Of a stretch of DNA of 64,000 bases, positions 51,555 through 59,529 are shown one piece after another. Each line of letters starts with the position of its first letter. Within the stretch, counting starts at the first letter, position 1. The position numbers and the translations under genes were made by a program. The stretch comes from Luteimonas mephitis DSM 12574 (GTDB taxonomy: Bacteria; Pseudomonadota; Gammaproteobacteria; Xanthomonadales; Xanthomonadaceae): NCBI RefSeq assembly GCF_000422305.1, contig NZ_AULN01000012.1, positions 455,001-519,000 on the forward strand, read 5' to 3'. The notes under the pieces were generated by a model. That model saw nothing but the letters and a program-made list of their open reading frames with translations, made no database searches and was not told the DNA's origin.

Positions 51555-52193
51555 ATGATGGCTGCGAGTCCGCGTATGCGAAATGCACTGACCCTGTTTT
51601 CCTCCGTCGACGACGTCCTGTGCCATCGCGTCCGCCTGGTGCTGGCGGCCAAGGGCGTGACCTACGACCTGATCGCGGTCGATCCGCAGAACCCGCCCGA
51701 GGACCTGATCGACCTCAACCCGTACCACTCGGTGCCGACCCTGGTCGAGCGCGACCTGGTGCTTTACGCGGCCAGCGTGGTCAGCGAGTACCTCGACGAA
51801 CGCTATCCGCACCCGCCGCTGATGCCGGTGGACCCGCTTTCGCGCGCCCGCCTGCGCCTGGCGATGCTGCGCATCGAACATGACTGGGTACCGCAGGTGC
51901 AGGCGATCCAGTTCGGCACCAGGCAGCAGGCCGATGCCGCCCGCAAGAGGCTCAAGGAACTGCTGACCGCCTCGGTGCCGCTGTTCAAGGCCAGCAAGTT
52001 CTTCCTCAACCCCGAGATGAGCCTGGCCGACTGCGCCATGGCGCCGATCATCTGGCGCCTGCCGGCCCTCGACGTGCCGCTGCCGAAGGACGGCAAGGCG
52101 ATCGAGGATTACGGCAACCGGATCTTCCGCAATCCCGGCTTCGCCCGCAGCCTGACCACGCAGGAAAAGAACCTGCGCGACATACCGCTCTAG
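51555..52193 (+). CDS. sspA: stringent starvation protein A
   Basis: SspA is a glutathione-S-transferase-fold protein that binds RNA polymerase and alters transcription under starvation and acid stress. The 212 residues show the N-terminal thioredoxin-like domain (MRNALTLFSSVDDVLCHRVR, then NPYHSVPTLVERDLVLYAAS) and the helical C-terminal domain (MSLADCAMAPIIWRLP). The ATG at 51555 is preceded by TTGGAGAGG; a second ATG follows directly at 51558. sspB lies 109 bp downstream, the standard pair after petABC. Confidence 0.93.
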   Translation: MMAASPRMRNALTLFSSVDDVLCHRVRLVLAAKGVTYDLIAVDPQNPPEDLIDLNPYHSVPTLVERDLVLYAASVVSEYLDERYPHPPLMPVDPLSRARLRLAMLRIEHDWVPQVQAIQFGTRQQADAARKRLKELLTASVPLFKASKFFLNPEMSLADCAMAPIIWRLPALDVPLPKDGKAIEDYGNRIFRNPGFARSLTTQEKNLRDIPL

Positions 52194-52302
52194 GCCCGTC
52201 GGGCGTGCGGTGCGGTGTTTCCGCGGGTGCCGCGTGGCAGCGAGCCATTCACTGCGCACGCGCGATCCCATCGCCTCGGGTGGCTTGCTTTAGACTTCAG
52301 CG

Positions 52303-52758
52303 ATGAGCGACGCGCCGCATCCCATGACCAGCCATCGCCCGTACCTGCTGCGGGCACTCTACGAATGGATCGCCGACAACGGCATGACCCCGCATTTGCT
52401 GGTCGATGCCACGCAGCCCGGCGTCCGCGTGCCGCCGCACACGATCAAGGACGGCCGCGTGGTGCTCAATGTCGCCGACCGCGCGGTGGCCAAGCTGGAG
52501 ATGGACAACGACAGCGTGCGCTTCACGGCGCGTTTCGGCGGGGTCAGCCAGCCGGTGGTGGTGCCGATCCCGGCGGTGCTGGCGATCTACGCGCGCGAAA
52601 CCGGGCAGGGCATGGCGCTGCCGGACGATATCGCCGGCAGCGGCGACTCCGCCGGTGCCGACGCGGCGGCCGGACTGGAAGACGCGTCGCCCGACGCCGG
52701 CCCGGACGACGATCCCACGCCCCCGCGGCGCGGCGGGCACCTGCGCGTGGTCAAGTAG
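52303..52758 (+). CDS. sspB: ClpXP protease specificity-enhancing factor SspB
   Basis: SspB delivers ssrA-tagged and some other proteins to the ClpXP protease. The 151-residue protein has the compact substrate-binding domain (PYLLRALYEWIADNGMTPH, LLVDATQPGVRVPP, ITxLN-like VVLNVADRAV and VPIPAVLAIYARETGQGM), then a flexible acidic linker (about residues 108-140). It ends in GGHLRVVK, the short basic-hydrophobic tail that docks on the ClpX zinc domain. Gene order with sspA is conserved. Confidence 0.95.
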   Translation: MSDAPHPMTSHRPYLLRALYEWIADNGMTPHLLVDATQPGVRVPPHTIKDGRVVLNVADRAVAKLEMDNDSVRFTARFGGVSQPVVVPIPAVLAIYARETGQGMALPDDIAGSGDSAGADAAAGLEDASPDAGPDDDPTPPRRGGHLRVVK

Positions 52759-52801
52759 CCGCGCAAGGCCGAGGGCCACGGATGAGGTCGCCCGCAACCT
52801 G

Positions 52802-52944
52802 CAGGAGCGGCCCATGGCCGCGAGCTTCCGGTCCTGCTTTTCGCAGGAGCGGCGCAAGCCGCGAAGCTTTCCCCGGAAGAGCCATCGCGGCTTCCGCCGC
52901 TCCTGCAGGGCAACAGCAACGGTTCGCGGCCATGGGCCGCTCCT
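52802..52944. repeat. nested REP-like palindromes, GGAGCGGC family
   Basis: Outer arms (CAGGAGCGGCCCATGGCCGC at 52802 and TTCGCGGCCATGGGCCGCTC ending near 52944) enclose inner arms GGAGCGGCGCAAGCCGCGAA (from 52845) and CATCGCGGCTTCCGCCGCTC (to about 52904). Two palindrome pairs are thus nested in the sspB/DUF3301 convergent gap. Confidence 0.75.
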
Positions 52945-52965
52945 ACAGGCGGCGCGGGAATAGCA

Positions 52966-53292
52966 TCAGTGCAGGTGCACCACGCTCGCCGCCTGCGCCG
53001 GCCCGCTGAAATAGACCAGTTCGCCGCCGCGCAGCACCAGCCGGCCGACGTTGCGATCATCGCCGCCTTCGGAGTACTCGAACCGGAACGCGCGTTCGAA
53101 GCCAAGCCGCCCGTCCGCGCCGCGATGCAGGCGCACGCCGGTCGCGTGCACGGTCTGGTCGAGCAGCTGGACGTTGGCGGCGCGACAGGCGTTGCGCCCG
53201 ACGATTTCCGCCCGCTCCGCGGCGGCACGGGCGGAGCTCCACAGGGCCGCGGCGATGGCGCCGACGATCATCAGGATCACGAGGCTGGGCAT
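52966..53292 (-). CDS. DUF3301 family membrane-anchored protein
   Basis: A 108-residue protein with one N-terminal membrane helix (PSLVILMIVGAIAAALWSSA) and a soluble domain with the DUF3301 signature NVQLLDQTVHATGVRLHR and FEYSEGGDDRNVGRLVLRGG. Function is unknown. ATG 53292 fits the family start better than an in-frame upstream codon at 53328, which would place charged residues before the helix. It is flanked by REP-like repeats on both sides and stands alone. Confidence 0.82.
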   Translation of the reverse strand: MPSLVILMIVGAIAAALWSSARAAAERAEIVGRNACRAANVQLLDQTVHATGVRLHRGADGRLGFERAFRFEYSEGGDDRNVGRLVLRGGELVYFSGPAQAASVVHLH

Positions 53293-53649
53293 GGCGCCAA
53301 TGTAGGCAGGTGCATGCGCGGTTCGCAATCCTTTGCTACGAAATGGCTCGGGACTACACCACGGCGATGTGATGTCGAAGACCCGCTGGGAGGCGCGATT
53401 CGCGGAGTCGGCTTGAGCCGGCCGCTTCCCGCGCTGCGCCGTAGGTTGGGGCTACACCCCCGACGATGTGATGTCGAGAACGCGCGGGGTCGCGCGGTTC
53501 GGGCGAAGCCGGCTGTGGGCACGCCGCGAGGCGCCGGGGCGTGCCCCGACCTACGGCACGATCGAGCAATATCGAAAACCCGCAGGTGGCACGGATCTGG
53601 CGAAGTCGGTTTCGGACACGTCGCCGGGCGTCGGGGGCGTAGCCCCGAC
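53293..53649. repeat. intergenic REP-like repeat array between DUF3301 gene and nadC
   Basis: This 357-bp gap has no gene. From about 53347 to 53653 it is filled with GTAGGTCGGGG-family elements: partial units near 53350, 53441 and 53537, and a full arm (CGTCGGGGGCGTAGCCCCGA) at 53629. A 13-bp direct repeat GATGTGATGTCGA occurs at 53366 and 53465. The last arm extends into the nadC stop codon. Unit spacing is irregular, so this is not a CRISPR. Confidence 0.75.
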
Positions 53650-54540
53650 CTACGGGGTCGGCGGCGGTCCCAGCTTCATCGACAGGTCGATCGCGTGCAC
53701 GTGCTTGGTCAGCGCGCCGATCGAAATGCAGTCGACGCCGTCCTCGGCGATCGCGCGCAGGCCGGCCAGGTCGACGCCACCGGAAACTTCCAGCGGAATC
53801 GCGCGATTGAACGGCGCGCTCGCGGCGATGCGCACCGCCTCGCGCCGGGTCGCGGCGTCGAAGTCGTCGATCAGGATCCGCGCGCAGCCCTCGGCCAGGG
53901 CTTCCCGGAGCTGGGCCAGCGTTTCGACTTCCACGATCAGCGGCAGCGATGGCTGCTGCGCGCGCGCGGCACGGATCGCCGCGGTGAGCGAGCCGGCGGC
54001 GCGGACATGGTTTTCCTTCAGCATCACCGCATCGAACAGGCCCATGCGATGGTTGGCGCCGCCGCCGACGCGCACCGCGTACTTCTGCGCCACGCGCAGG
54101 CCGGGAATGGTCTTGCGCGTGTCGAGGATCTGCGGATCCGGCGCAGGCGCGCGCGCGCCTCGAACGGCATCGACGTGTGCGGCGGTGATCGTGGCGGTGC
54201 CGCTGAGCGTCTGCATGAAATTCAGCGCCGTGCGCTCGGCGCTGACCAGTGCGCGCGCGCTTCCGGCAAGGGTAGCGAGCACGGTGCCGGCCTCGACGCG
54301 GTCGCCTTCGGCCACCCGCCACTCGATGCCCACGTCGGGGTTCAGGGCACGATGGCAGGCGTCGAACCAGGGCCGCCCGCAGACCACGGCGGGCTCCTTG
54401 CACAGCACGTAGGCGATGTCGTCGTGGTCGGGCAGCAGGTTCGCGGTGACATCGCCGCTGCCGATGTCCTCGGACAGAGCGCGCGCGACGTCGGCCTGGA
54501 CCACGTCCTGCGGCGGCAGGATCGGCGCCACTGCATTCAT
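53650..54540 (-). CDS. nadC: nicotinate-nucleotide diphosphorylase (carboxylating)
   Basis: NadC converts quinolinate and PRPP to nicotinate mononucleotide in NAD synthesis. The 296-residue length is normal. Landmarks are EDIGSGDVTANLL near the N-terminus, ERTALNFMQTLSGTAT with the PRPP/quinolinate-binding residues, DTRKTIPGLRVAQKYAVRVGGG, HRMGLFDAVMLKENH and EVSGGVDLAGLRAIAEDGVDCISIG. The ATG overlaps the end of the UPF0434 gene (ATGA). Its TAG stop codon belongs to a REP-like repeat. nadA and nadB are not in the window. Confidence 0.96.
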   Translation of the reverse strand: MNAVAPILPPQDVVQADVARALSEDIGSGDVTANLLPDHDDIAYVLCKEPAVVCGRPWFDACHRALNPDVGIEWRVAEGDRVEAGTVLATLAGSARALVSAERTALNFMQTLSGTATITAAHVDAVRGARAPAPDPQILDTRKTIPGLRVAQKYAVRVGGGANHRMGLFDAVMLKENHVRAAGSLTAAIRAARAQQPSLPLIVEVETLAQLREALAEGCARILIDDFDAATRREAVRIAASAPFNRAIPLEVSGGVDLAGLRAIAEDGVDCISIGALTKHVHAIDLSMKLGPPPTP

Positions 54541-54806
54541 GCTTGCGGGAAACCGGGCACCTGCGCGGTCGCCAGGCCTTCCTCGACCAGCAGCACCGGG
54601 ATGCCGTCGTCGACGCGGTAGACAGTCTTGCGGTCATGCGTGACCAATGCCTCGCGCAGCGGTTCGGATTGCGGCGTATCGTCGCCGCGCTTGACGCCGG
54701 CGGCGGCGATGGCGTCGTTCAGCGCATCGAGGCCGGCTTTTTCGAGCAGCGCCAGCGGCTGGCGGCTGGCGGGACAGACGAGGAGATCGAGCAGCTTGCG
54801 ATCCAT
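54537..54806 (-). CDS. UPF0434/Trm112-like small protein
   Basis: An 89-residue protein of the Trm112/YcaR family. The opening MDRKLLDLLVCPASRQPL and the YRVDDGIPVLLVEEG block are typical. The insert around residues 25-55 (ALNDAIAAAGVKRGDDTPQ) lengthens it beyond the usual 60-70 residues. Only one Cys of the zinc-binding set is visible, so metal binding is doubtful. It is coupled by a 4-bp overlap to nadC, but a role in NAD synthesis is not implied. Confidence 0.88.
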   Translation of the reverse strand: MDRKLLDLLVCPASRQPLALLEKAGLDALNDAIAAAGVKRGDDTPQSEPLREALVTHDRKTVYRVDDGIPVLLVEEGLATAQVPGFPQA

Positions 54807-54882
54807 GGCGATACCGTGGGGATGGGATTCGCGGGACTTGCCCGGCAGGCCCTAGAATACGTCTTTGTCACCGGGAGCGGCC

Positions 54883-55398
<516 letters not shown>

Positions 55399-55467
55399 CA
55401 TGGCCATCGCCGCAGCCATGCGGGTTCATCGTGGTGGGCAAGCTGGATTGCCGGGACAGTCACGCGC

Positions 55468-56619
55468 ATGACCACGGTCGGAATACTGGGCGGCGGACAG
55501 CTCGCCCGCATGCTTGCCCTCTCCGGCGCGCCGCTGGGCCTGCGCTTCCTGGTCATGGACACCGAGCCCGACGCCTGCGCCGGGCAGTTCGCGCCGCTGC
55601 TGGTCGGTGATTACCGCGACGAGCGGGCGCTCGCCGAATTTGCCTCGCGGGTCGACGTGGCCACGTTCGACTTCGAAAACGTGCCGGCCGAATCGGCGCA
55701 GTGGCTCAGCGAACGCGTGCCGGTGTTCCCCAATCCGCGCGCGCTGGCGGTGATCCAGGACCGGCTCGCGGAAAAGACGCTGTTCCGCAAGGTCGGCGTG
55801 CCGGTGCCGGAGTTCGCCAACGTGGGGTCGCGCGAAGAACTCGACGCGGCCGTCGCCAGGATCGGTACCCCGTGCATCCTCAAGACCCGGCGGCTTGGCT
55901 ACGACGGCAAGGGGCAGTTCCGCATCCGGCCCGAAACCGGCGCGACCGCGGATGCCGCCTGGGATGCGCTCGGCGCGCAGGCGCAAACGGTGGGGCTGAT
56001 CCTCGAGGCCTTCGTGCCGTTCGACCGCGAGGTCAGCGTGGTCGCGGTGCGCGGCCGCGACGGCGAATTCCGCACCTGGCCGCTGACCGAGAACTGGCAC
56101 GTCGACGGCGTGCTCTCGGCCAGCCTCGCACCGGCGTACGCCAATGACGCGTTGACGGCCACCGCGTTCGACCATGCCAGGCGGCTCGCCGAGGAACTGG
56201 ATTACGTCGGCGTGTTCGCGCTGGAGCTGTTCTGCCGCGACGGCGTGCTGCTGGCCAACGAACTCGCGCCGCGCGTACACAACTCCGGCCACTGGAGCTT
56301 CGAGGGCGCCGAGACCTCGCAGTTCCAGAACCACCTGCGCGCCGTGCTGGGGCGGCCGCTGGGTTCGACGTCGATGCGCGGCCACGCCTGCATGCTCAAC
56401 TGGATCGGCGAACTGCCCGATGCCGACGCCGTGCTGCGCGTGGCCGGCGCGCACTGGCACGACTACGGCAAGTCGCCGCGGCCGGGACGCAAGGTCGGCC
56501 ACGCCACCGTGCGCGCGGATTCGCCGACGGAACTGGCGCAATCCCTGCAGCGGATAGGCGCGGCGCTTGGCCGCCAGACGCAGGTGGCGCCGGTGATCGC
56601 ACGCCTGTCAGGCGCGTAG
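55468..56619 (+). CDS. purK: 5-(carboxyamino)imidazole ribonucleotide synthase
   Basis: PurK is an ATP-grasp enzyme that carboxylates AIR to N5-CAIR with bicarbonate. The 383 residues contain GILGGGQLARMLALSGAPLG at the N-terminus, the ATP-grasp core (CILKTRRLGYDGKGQFRI, EAFVPFDREVSVVAVRGRDGE), the metal-binding ELAPRVHNSGHWS block and FQNHLRAVLGRPLGST. Its stop codon TAG lies at the start of a tandem REP-like repeat that separates it from the convergent sodB. Confidence 0.96.
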   Translation: MTTVGILGGGQLARMLALSGAPLGLRFLVMDTEPDACAGQFAPLLVGDYRDERALAEFASRVDVATFDFENVPAESAQWLSERVPVFPNPRALAVIQDRLAEKTLFRKVGVPVPEFANVGSREELDAAVARIGTPCILKTRRLGYDGKGQFRIRPETGATADAAWDALGAQAQTVGLILEAFVPFDREVSVVAVRGRDGEFRTWPLTENWHVDGVLSASLAPAYANDALTATAFDHARRLAEELDYVGVFALELFCRDGVLLANELAPRVHNSGHWSFEGAETSQFQNHLRAVLGRPLGSTSMRGHACMLNWIGELPDADAVLRVAGAHWHDYGKSPRPGRKVGHATVRADSPTELAQSLQRIGAALGRQTQVAPVIARLSGA

Positions 56620-56771
56620 GCTGGGCCTGGCGCCCGAGGCTGCGGGTCGTGATCCGTTGCGACGTGATGCTGCGCGCGCCAGGACGTAGGTCGGGCCTAC
56701 GCGCCCGACGCTGCGGATCGTGATCCGTCGCGGCGTGTTGTTGCGTGCGTCGGGGTTGTAGTCCCGACCTA
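56617..56771. repeat. tandem REP-like repeats between purK and sodB
   Basis: Two direct units of about 70 bp begin at 56617 (TAGGCTGGGCCTGGCGCCCG) and 56687 (TAGGTCGGGCCTACGCGCCC). Both share CTGCGG(A/G)TCGTGATCCG downstream, and an inverted arm (TAGTCCCGACCTA) ends at 56771. The first unit supplies the purK stop, and the last arm supplies the sodB stop on the minus strand. Confidence 0.8.
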
Positions 56772-57353
56772 CAGGTTCGACGCCACGAAATCCCAGTTGA
56801 CGACGTTCCAGAACGCCTCCAGGTACTTCGCCCGCGCGTTGCGGTAGTCGATGTAGTACGCGTGTTCCCACACGTCGCAGGTGAGCAGCGGCGTGTCGCT
56901 GCCGGTCAGGGGCGTGGCCGCGTTCGCGGTTGTCGCCAGCGCGAGGCCGCCGTCGGTGCGGCGCACGAGCCAGACCCAGCCGGAACCAAAGGTCCTCATC
57001 GCCAGGGCATCAAACTGCTGGCGGAACGCATCGAAGCCGCCGAACGCCTTGTCGATCGCCTCGGCCAGCGCCCCGGACGGCGTGCCCCCGCCACCGCCCG
57101 CCGAGGGCCGCAGGCACTGCCAGTAGAAGGCGTGGTTCCAGGCCTGGGCGGCGTTGTTGAACATCTCGCCCTGGGCCTTGCGCACGATCTCCTCCAGCGA
57201 AGCCTCGGCGAACCCGGTGCCGGCGACCAGCGCGTTAAGCCGGTCCACGTAGGCGCGCTGGTGCTTGCCGTGGTGGAACTCGACGGTTTCCGCGGAAATG
57301 TGCGGCTCCAGTGCGCTGTGTTCGTAGGGCAGGGGGGGCAGTTCGATGGCCAT
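56769..57353 (-). CDS. sodB: Fe/Mn-family superoxide dismutase
   Basis: A cytoplasmic dismutase that removes superoxide. The 194-residue protein follows the FeSOD pattern. Metal ligands lie in TVEFHHGKHQRAYVDRLN, NHAFYWQ and CDVWEHAYYIDYRNARAKY, which supply His, His, Asp and His. The Ala-rich NAAQAWNHAFYW block is characteristic of FeSOD. Its stop codon is part of a REP-like element. grxD is divergent, with the promoter region between 57354 and 57485. Confidence 0.95.
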   Translation of the reverse strand: MAIELPPLPYEHSALEPHISAETVEFHHGKHQRAYVDRLNALVAGTGFAEASLEEIVRKAQGEMFNNAAQAWNHAFYWQCLRPSAGGGGGTPSGALAEAIDKAFGGFDAFRQQFDALAMRTFGSGWVWLVRRTDGGLALATTANAATPLTGSDTPLLTCDVWEHAYYIDYRNARAKYLEAFWNVVNWDFVASNL

Positions 57354-57485
57354 GGCGTCCTGGGGCGGTCGGGAAGGCGCAATGCGGGTGCGGCGCCGTG
57401 CGTGGGCTTACAATACGGCCTTCCGAAACCCCACGCACGGCCGCGGCAGTGCCCGTCGCGGCGCGGTGCCATGCAGGAGAGTGCA

Positions 57486-57806
57486 ATGCCCGTTCTCGAG
57501 CGGATCAAGGCCGAAGTCGAAGGCCATCCCATCGTCCTTTTCATGAAGGGAACGCCACAGTTCCCGATGTGCGGTTTTTCCAGCCGCACCGTGCAGGCGC
57601 TCAAGGCCGCCGGAGTCGGCGACCTGCACAGCGTCAACGTGCTGGAGGAGCCGGAGATCCGCGCCAACCTGCCGCGCTATTCCAATTGGCCGACCTTCCC
57701 GCAACTGTTCATCCACGGTGAACTGATCGGCGGCTGCGACATCACCATGGAGCTTTACGAGTCCGGTGAACTGGCACGCATGATCGCGGAAGTGCAGAAG
57801 GCGTGA
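57486..57806 (+). CDS. grxD: monothiol glutaredoxin, Grx4 type
   Basis: A CGFS-type monothiol glutaredoxin of 106 residues that binds and transfers [2Fe-2S] clusters, often together with BolA. Motifs are IVLFMKGTPQFPMCGFSSRT with the active-site Cys, NWPTFPQLFIHGELIGGCDI with the glutathione-binding TFPQ, and a C-terminal helix. ATG 57486 is favoured over 57471 because CAGGAG lies seven bases before it. The next gene starts with GTG overlapping its stop (GTGA). Confidence 0.96.
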   Translation: MPVLERIKAEVEGHPIVLFMKGTPQFPMCGFSSRTVQALKAAGVGDLHSVNVLEEPEIRANLPRYSNWPTFPQLFIHGELIGGCDITMELYESGELARMIAEVQKA

Positions 57807-58564
57807 GCGCGGCTGCGCCGATGGCGACGGACGTGCAGTCCGGCGCGCTGCAGGGCCGCGTGATCCTGGTCGCCGGCGCGCACGGCGGGCTCGGGCGCGC
57901 GGCGTCGATCGCCTGCGCGCGCGCGGGCGCGACCGTGGTCCTGCTCGGCCGCAAGGTGCCGAAGTTGAATCGCGTCTACGACGCCATTGCCAAGTCCGGC
58001 GAAAGGCTGCCGGAACCGGTGAACTATCCGTTCGACCTCGAAGGCGCTTCGCCCGACGACCATGCCGAACTCGCCAACCGCATCGGCGACGGTTTCGGGC
58101 GCCTAGACGGGTTGCTGCATTGCGCAGCCGACTTCAGGGGCCTGACCTCGCTCGAGCGCAGCGACCCCGCGGCGTTCGCACGCGCCGTGCACGTCAACCT
58201 CACCGCGCGCGCGTGGCTGACCCAGGCCTGCCTGCCGCTGCTGCGCCAGGCACCCGACAGCGCGGTGGTGTTCGTGGTCGACGACCCGGGCCGGGTCGGT
58301 GGCGCCTACTGGGGTGGTTACGGCCTCGCCCAGCACGCCGCCGCGGCGCTGGTGGGCATGCTGCATGCCGAACTGGCCAACTCGCCGGTGCGCGTGAGCG
58401 GCCTGCAGCCGGGGCCGATGCGCACGTCGCTGCGGGCGCAGGCCTATGTCGAAGAGGATGACCGTGAAGCCGTCGAACCCGCCCGCTACGCGGATGACTG
58501 CGTGACGTTGCTGTCGACGGCGGGCGTGGCGCGCCGCGGGCAGGTGTGGAGCCCGTTGCCATGA
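57803..58564 (+). CDS. SDR-fold protein, YciK-like, with altered catalytic residues
   Basis: A 253-residue short-chain dehydrogenase/reductase-fold protein resembling YciK. The nucleotide loop reads LVAGAHGGLGRA rather than the usual TGAxxGIG, the NNAG position reads HCAADF, the catalytic Ser position reads VVDDPGRVGG, and YxxxK is YGLAQ, so the catalytic Lys is Gln. Redox catalysis is thus doubtful; it may bind a nucleotide or act as a non-enzymatic partner. Translation starts at GTG 57803 overlapping the grxD stop; an ATG at 57821 is possible. Confidence 0.82.
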   Translation: MSAAAPMATDVQSGALQGRVILVAGAHGGLGRAASIACARAGATVVLLGRKVPKLNRVYDAIAKSGERLPEPVNYPFDLEGASPDDHAELANRIGDGFGRLDGLLHCAADFRGLTSLERSDPAAFARAVHVNLTARAWLTQACLPLLRQAPDSAVVFVVDDPGRVGGAYWGGYGLAQHAAAALVGMLHAELANSPVRVSGLQPGPMRTSLRAQAYVEEDDREAVEPARYADDCVTLLSTAGVARRGQVWSPLP

Positions 58565-58607
58565 CCGCCGCTGCAGCGCCCGATGGGCACGATGGCAGCC
58601 CGATGAA

Positions 58608-58631
58608 GCCGTCGCGCCCATGGGCCGCTCC
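58608..58631. repeat. single REP-like arm
   Basis: CGTCGCGCCCATGGGCCGCT followed by CCAG lies in the SDR/marC gap. It is one arm of the GGAGCGGC family without a visible partner. Confidence 0.4.
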
Positions 58632-58669
58632 AGCGTGCAACGCGCCGTGACGAACACACGCAACGCCCC

Positions 58670-59269
58670 ATGACCATCATCTCCGCCGCGCTGCTGCTGT
58701 TCCTGATCCTCGACCCGCTAGGCAACGTGCCGGTGGTGCTGAGCCTGCTGCGCCCGCTCACGCCCAGGCGCCAGCGCATCGTCATGGTCCGCGAGTTGCT
58801 GATCGCGCTGGTCGTGCTGCTGGCGTTCCTGTGGTTCGGCAAGTACGCGCTGGAGCTGATGCACCTGCGCCAGGAGTCGGTGTCGATCGCCGGCGGCATC
58901 GTGCTCTTCCTGATCGGCATCCGCATGATCTTCCCGCCGCCGGAGGGCCTGATGGGCGCGTTGCCCGGCGGCGAACCGTTCATCGTGCCGATCGCGATCC
59001 CGATGATCGCCGGCCCGTCCGGGATGGCGGCGGTGATGCTCATGGGCAGCCAGGAGCCCGACCGCCTCGGTGCCTGGAGCCTGGCCCTGATGATCGCCTG
59101 GGGCGCGACAGCGGTGATCCTGCTGTCGGCCACCGTCCTGTACAAACTGCTCGGCTCCCGCGCGCTGACCGCGGTCGAGCGGCTGATGGGCATGCTGCTG
59201 GTCGCGATCTCGGTGCAGATGTTCCTCGACGGCATCGGCGCCTATCTTGGAATCGCTTCCAGCGCCTGA
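58670..59269 (+). CDS. MarC family integral membrane protein
   Basis: A 199-residue inner-membrane protein of the MarC (UPF0056, YhgN-like) family with six helices. Conserved parts are LFLILDPLGNVPVVLSLL in helix 1, SIAGGIVLFLIGIRMIF, and the PIAIPMIAGPSGMAAVMLM block between helices 3 and 4. The transported substrate is not known; a once-proposed drug-resistance role has not held up in E. coli. A complete, isolated gene. Confidence 0.9.
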   Translation: MTIISAALLLFLILDPLGNVPVVLSLLRPLTPRRQRIVMVRELLIALVVLLAFLWFGKYALELMHLRQESVSIAGGIVLFLIGIRMIFPPPEGLMGALPGGEPFIVPIAIPMIAGPSGMAAVMLMGSQEPDRLGAWSLALMIAWGATAVILLSATVLYKLLGSRALTAVERLMGMLLVAISVQMFLDGIGAYLGIASSA

Positions 59270-59400
59270 TCCGGACAAAGCAACAAACACTTAGCGCCGG
59301 TTGCTGAAGTGCGTCGGGATGAAGAGGTTCTGGCGGGAATTCCCCGCGGAAAAAGGGCTCCCGAAACTGTCACCCGGCTGTCATCCGGACGTCCTATCGT

Positions 59401-59417
59401 GTTAATCTGTTGTTAAC
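59401..59417. promoter_or_regulatory. inverted repeat upstream of TonB-dependent receptor
   Basis: GTTAA-N7-TTAAC lies about 113 bp before the receptor start, in a 260-bp gap after marC. The site may be an operator; the regulator is unknown. Confidence 0.35.
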
Positions 59418-59529
59418 CCCGAAGACGGGCGACGAGCTCGCGTGGGGTGGGGATCTCCCAGGTTTTCGCATTTCCAAAGGATTGCGCACGCGTGCGCAAC
59501 ATCGTCAATCGTATCGAGGCCAACCAGAC

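Noticed and set aside
53293..53653. CRISPR-like array
   Set aside because: Units are imperfect palindromes of unequal length and spacing and recur singly elsewhere at gene ends, as REP elements do. No cas genes are present.
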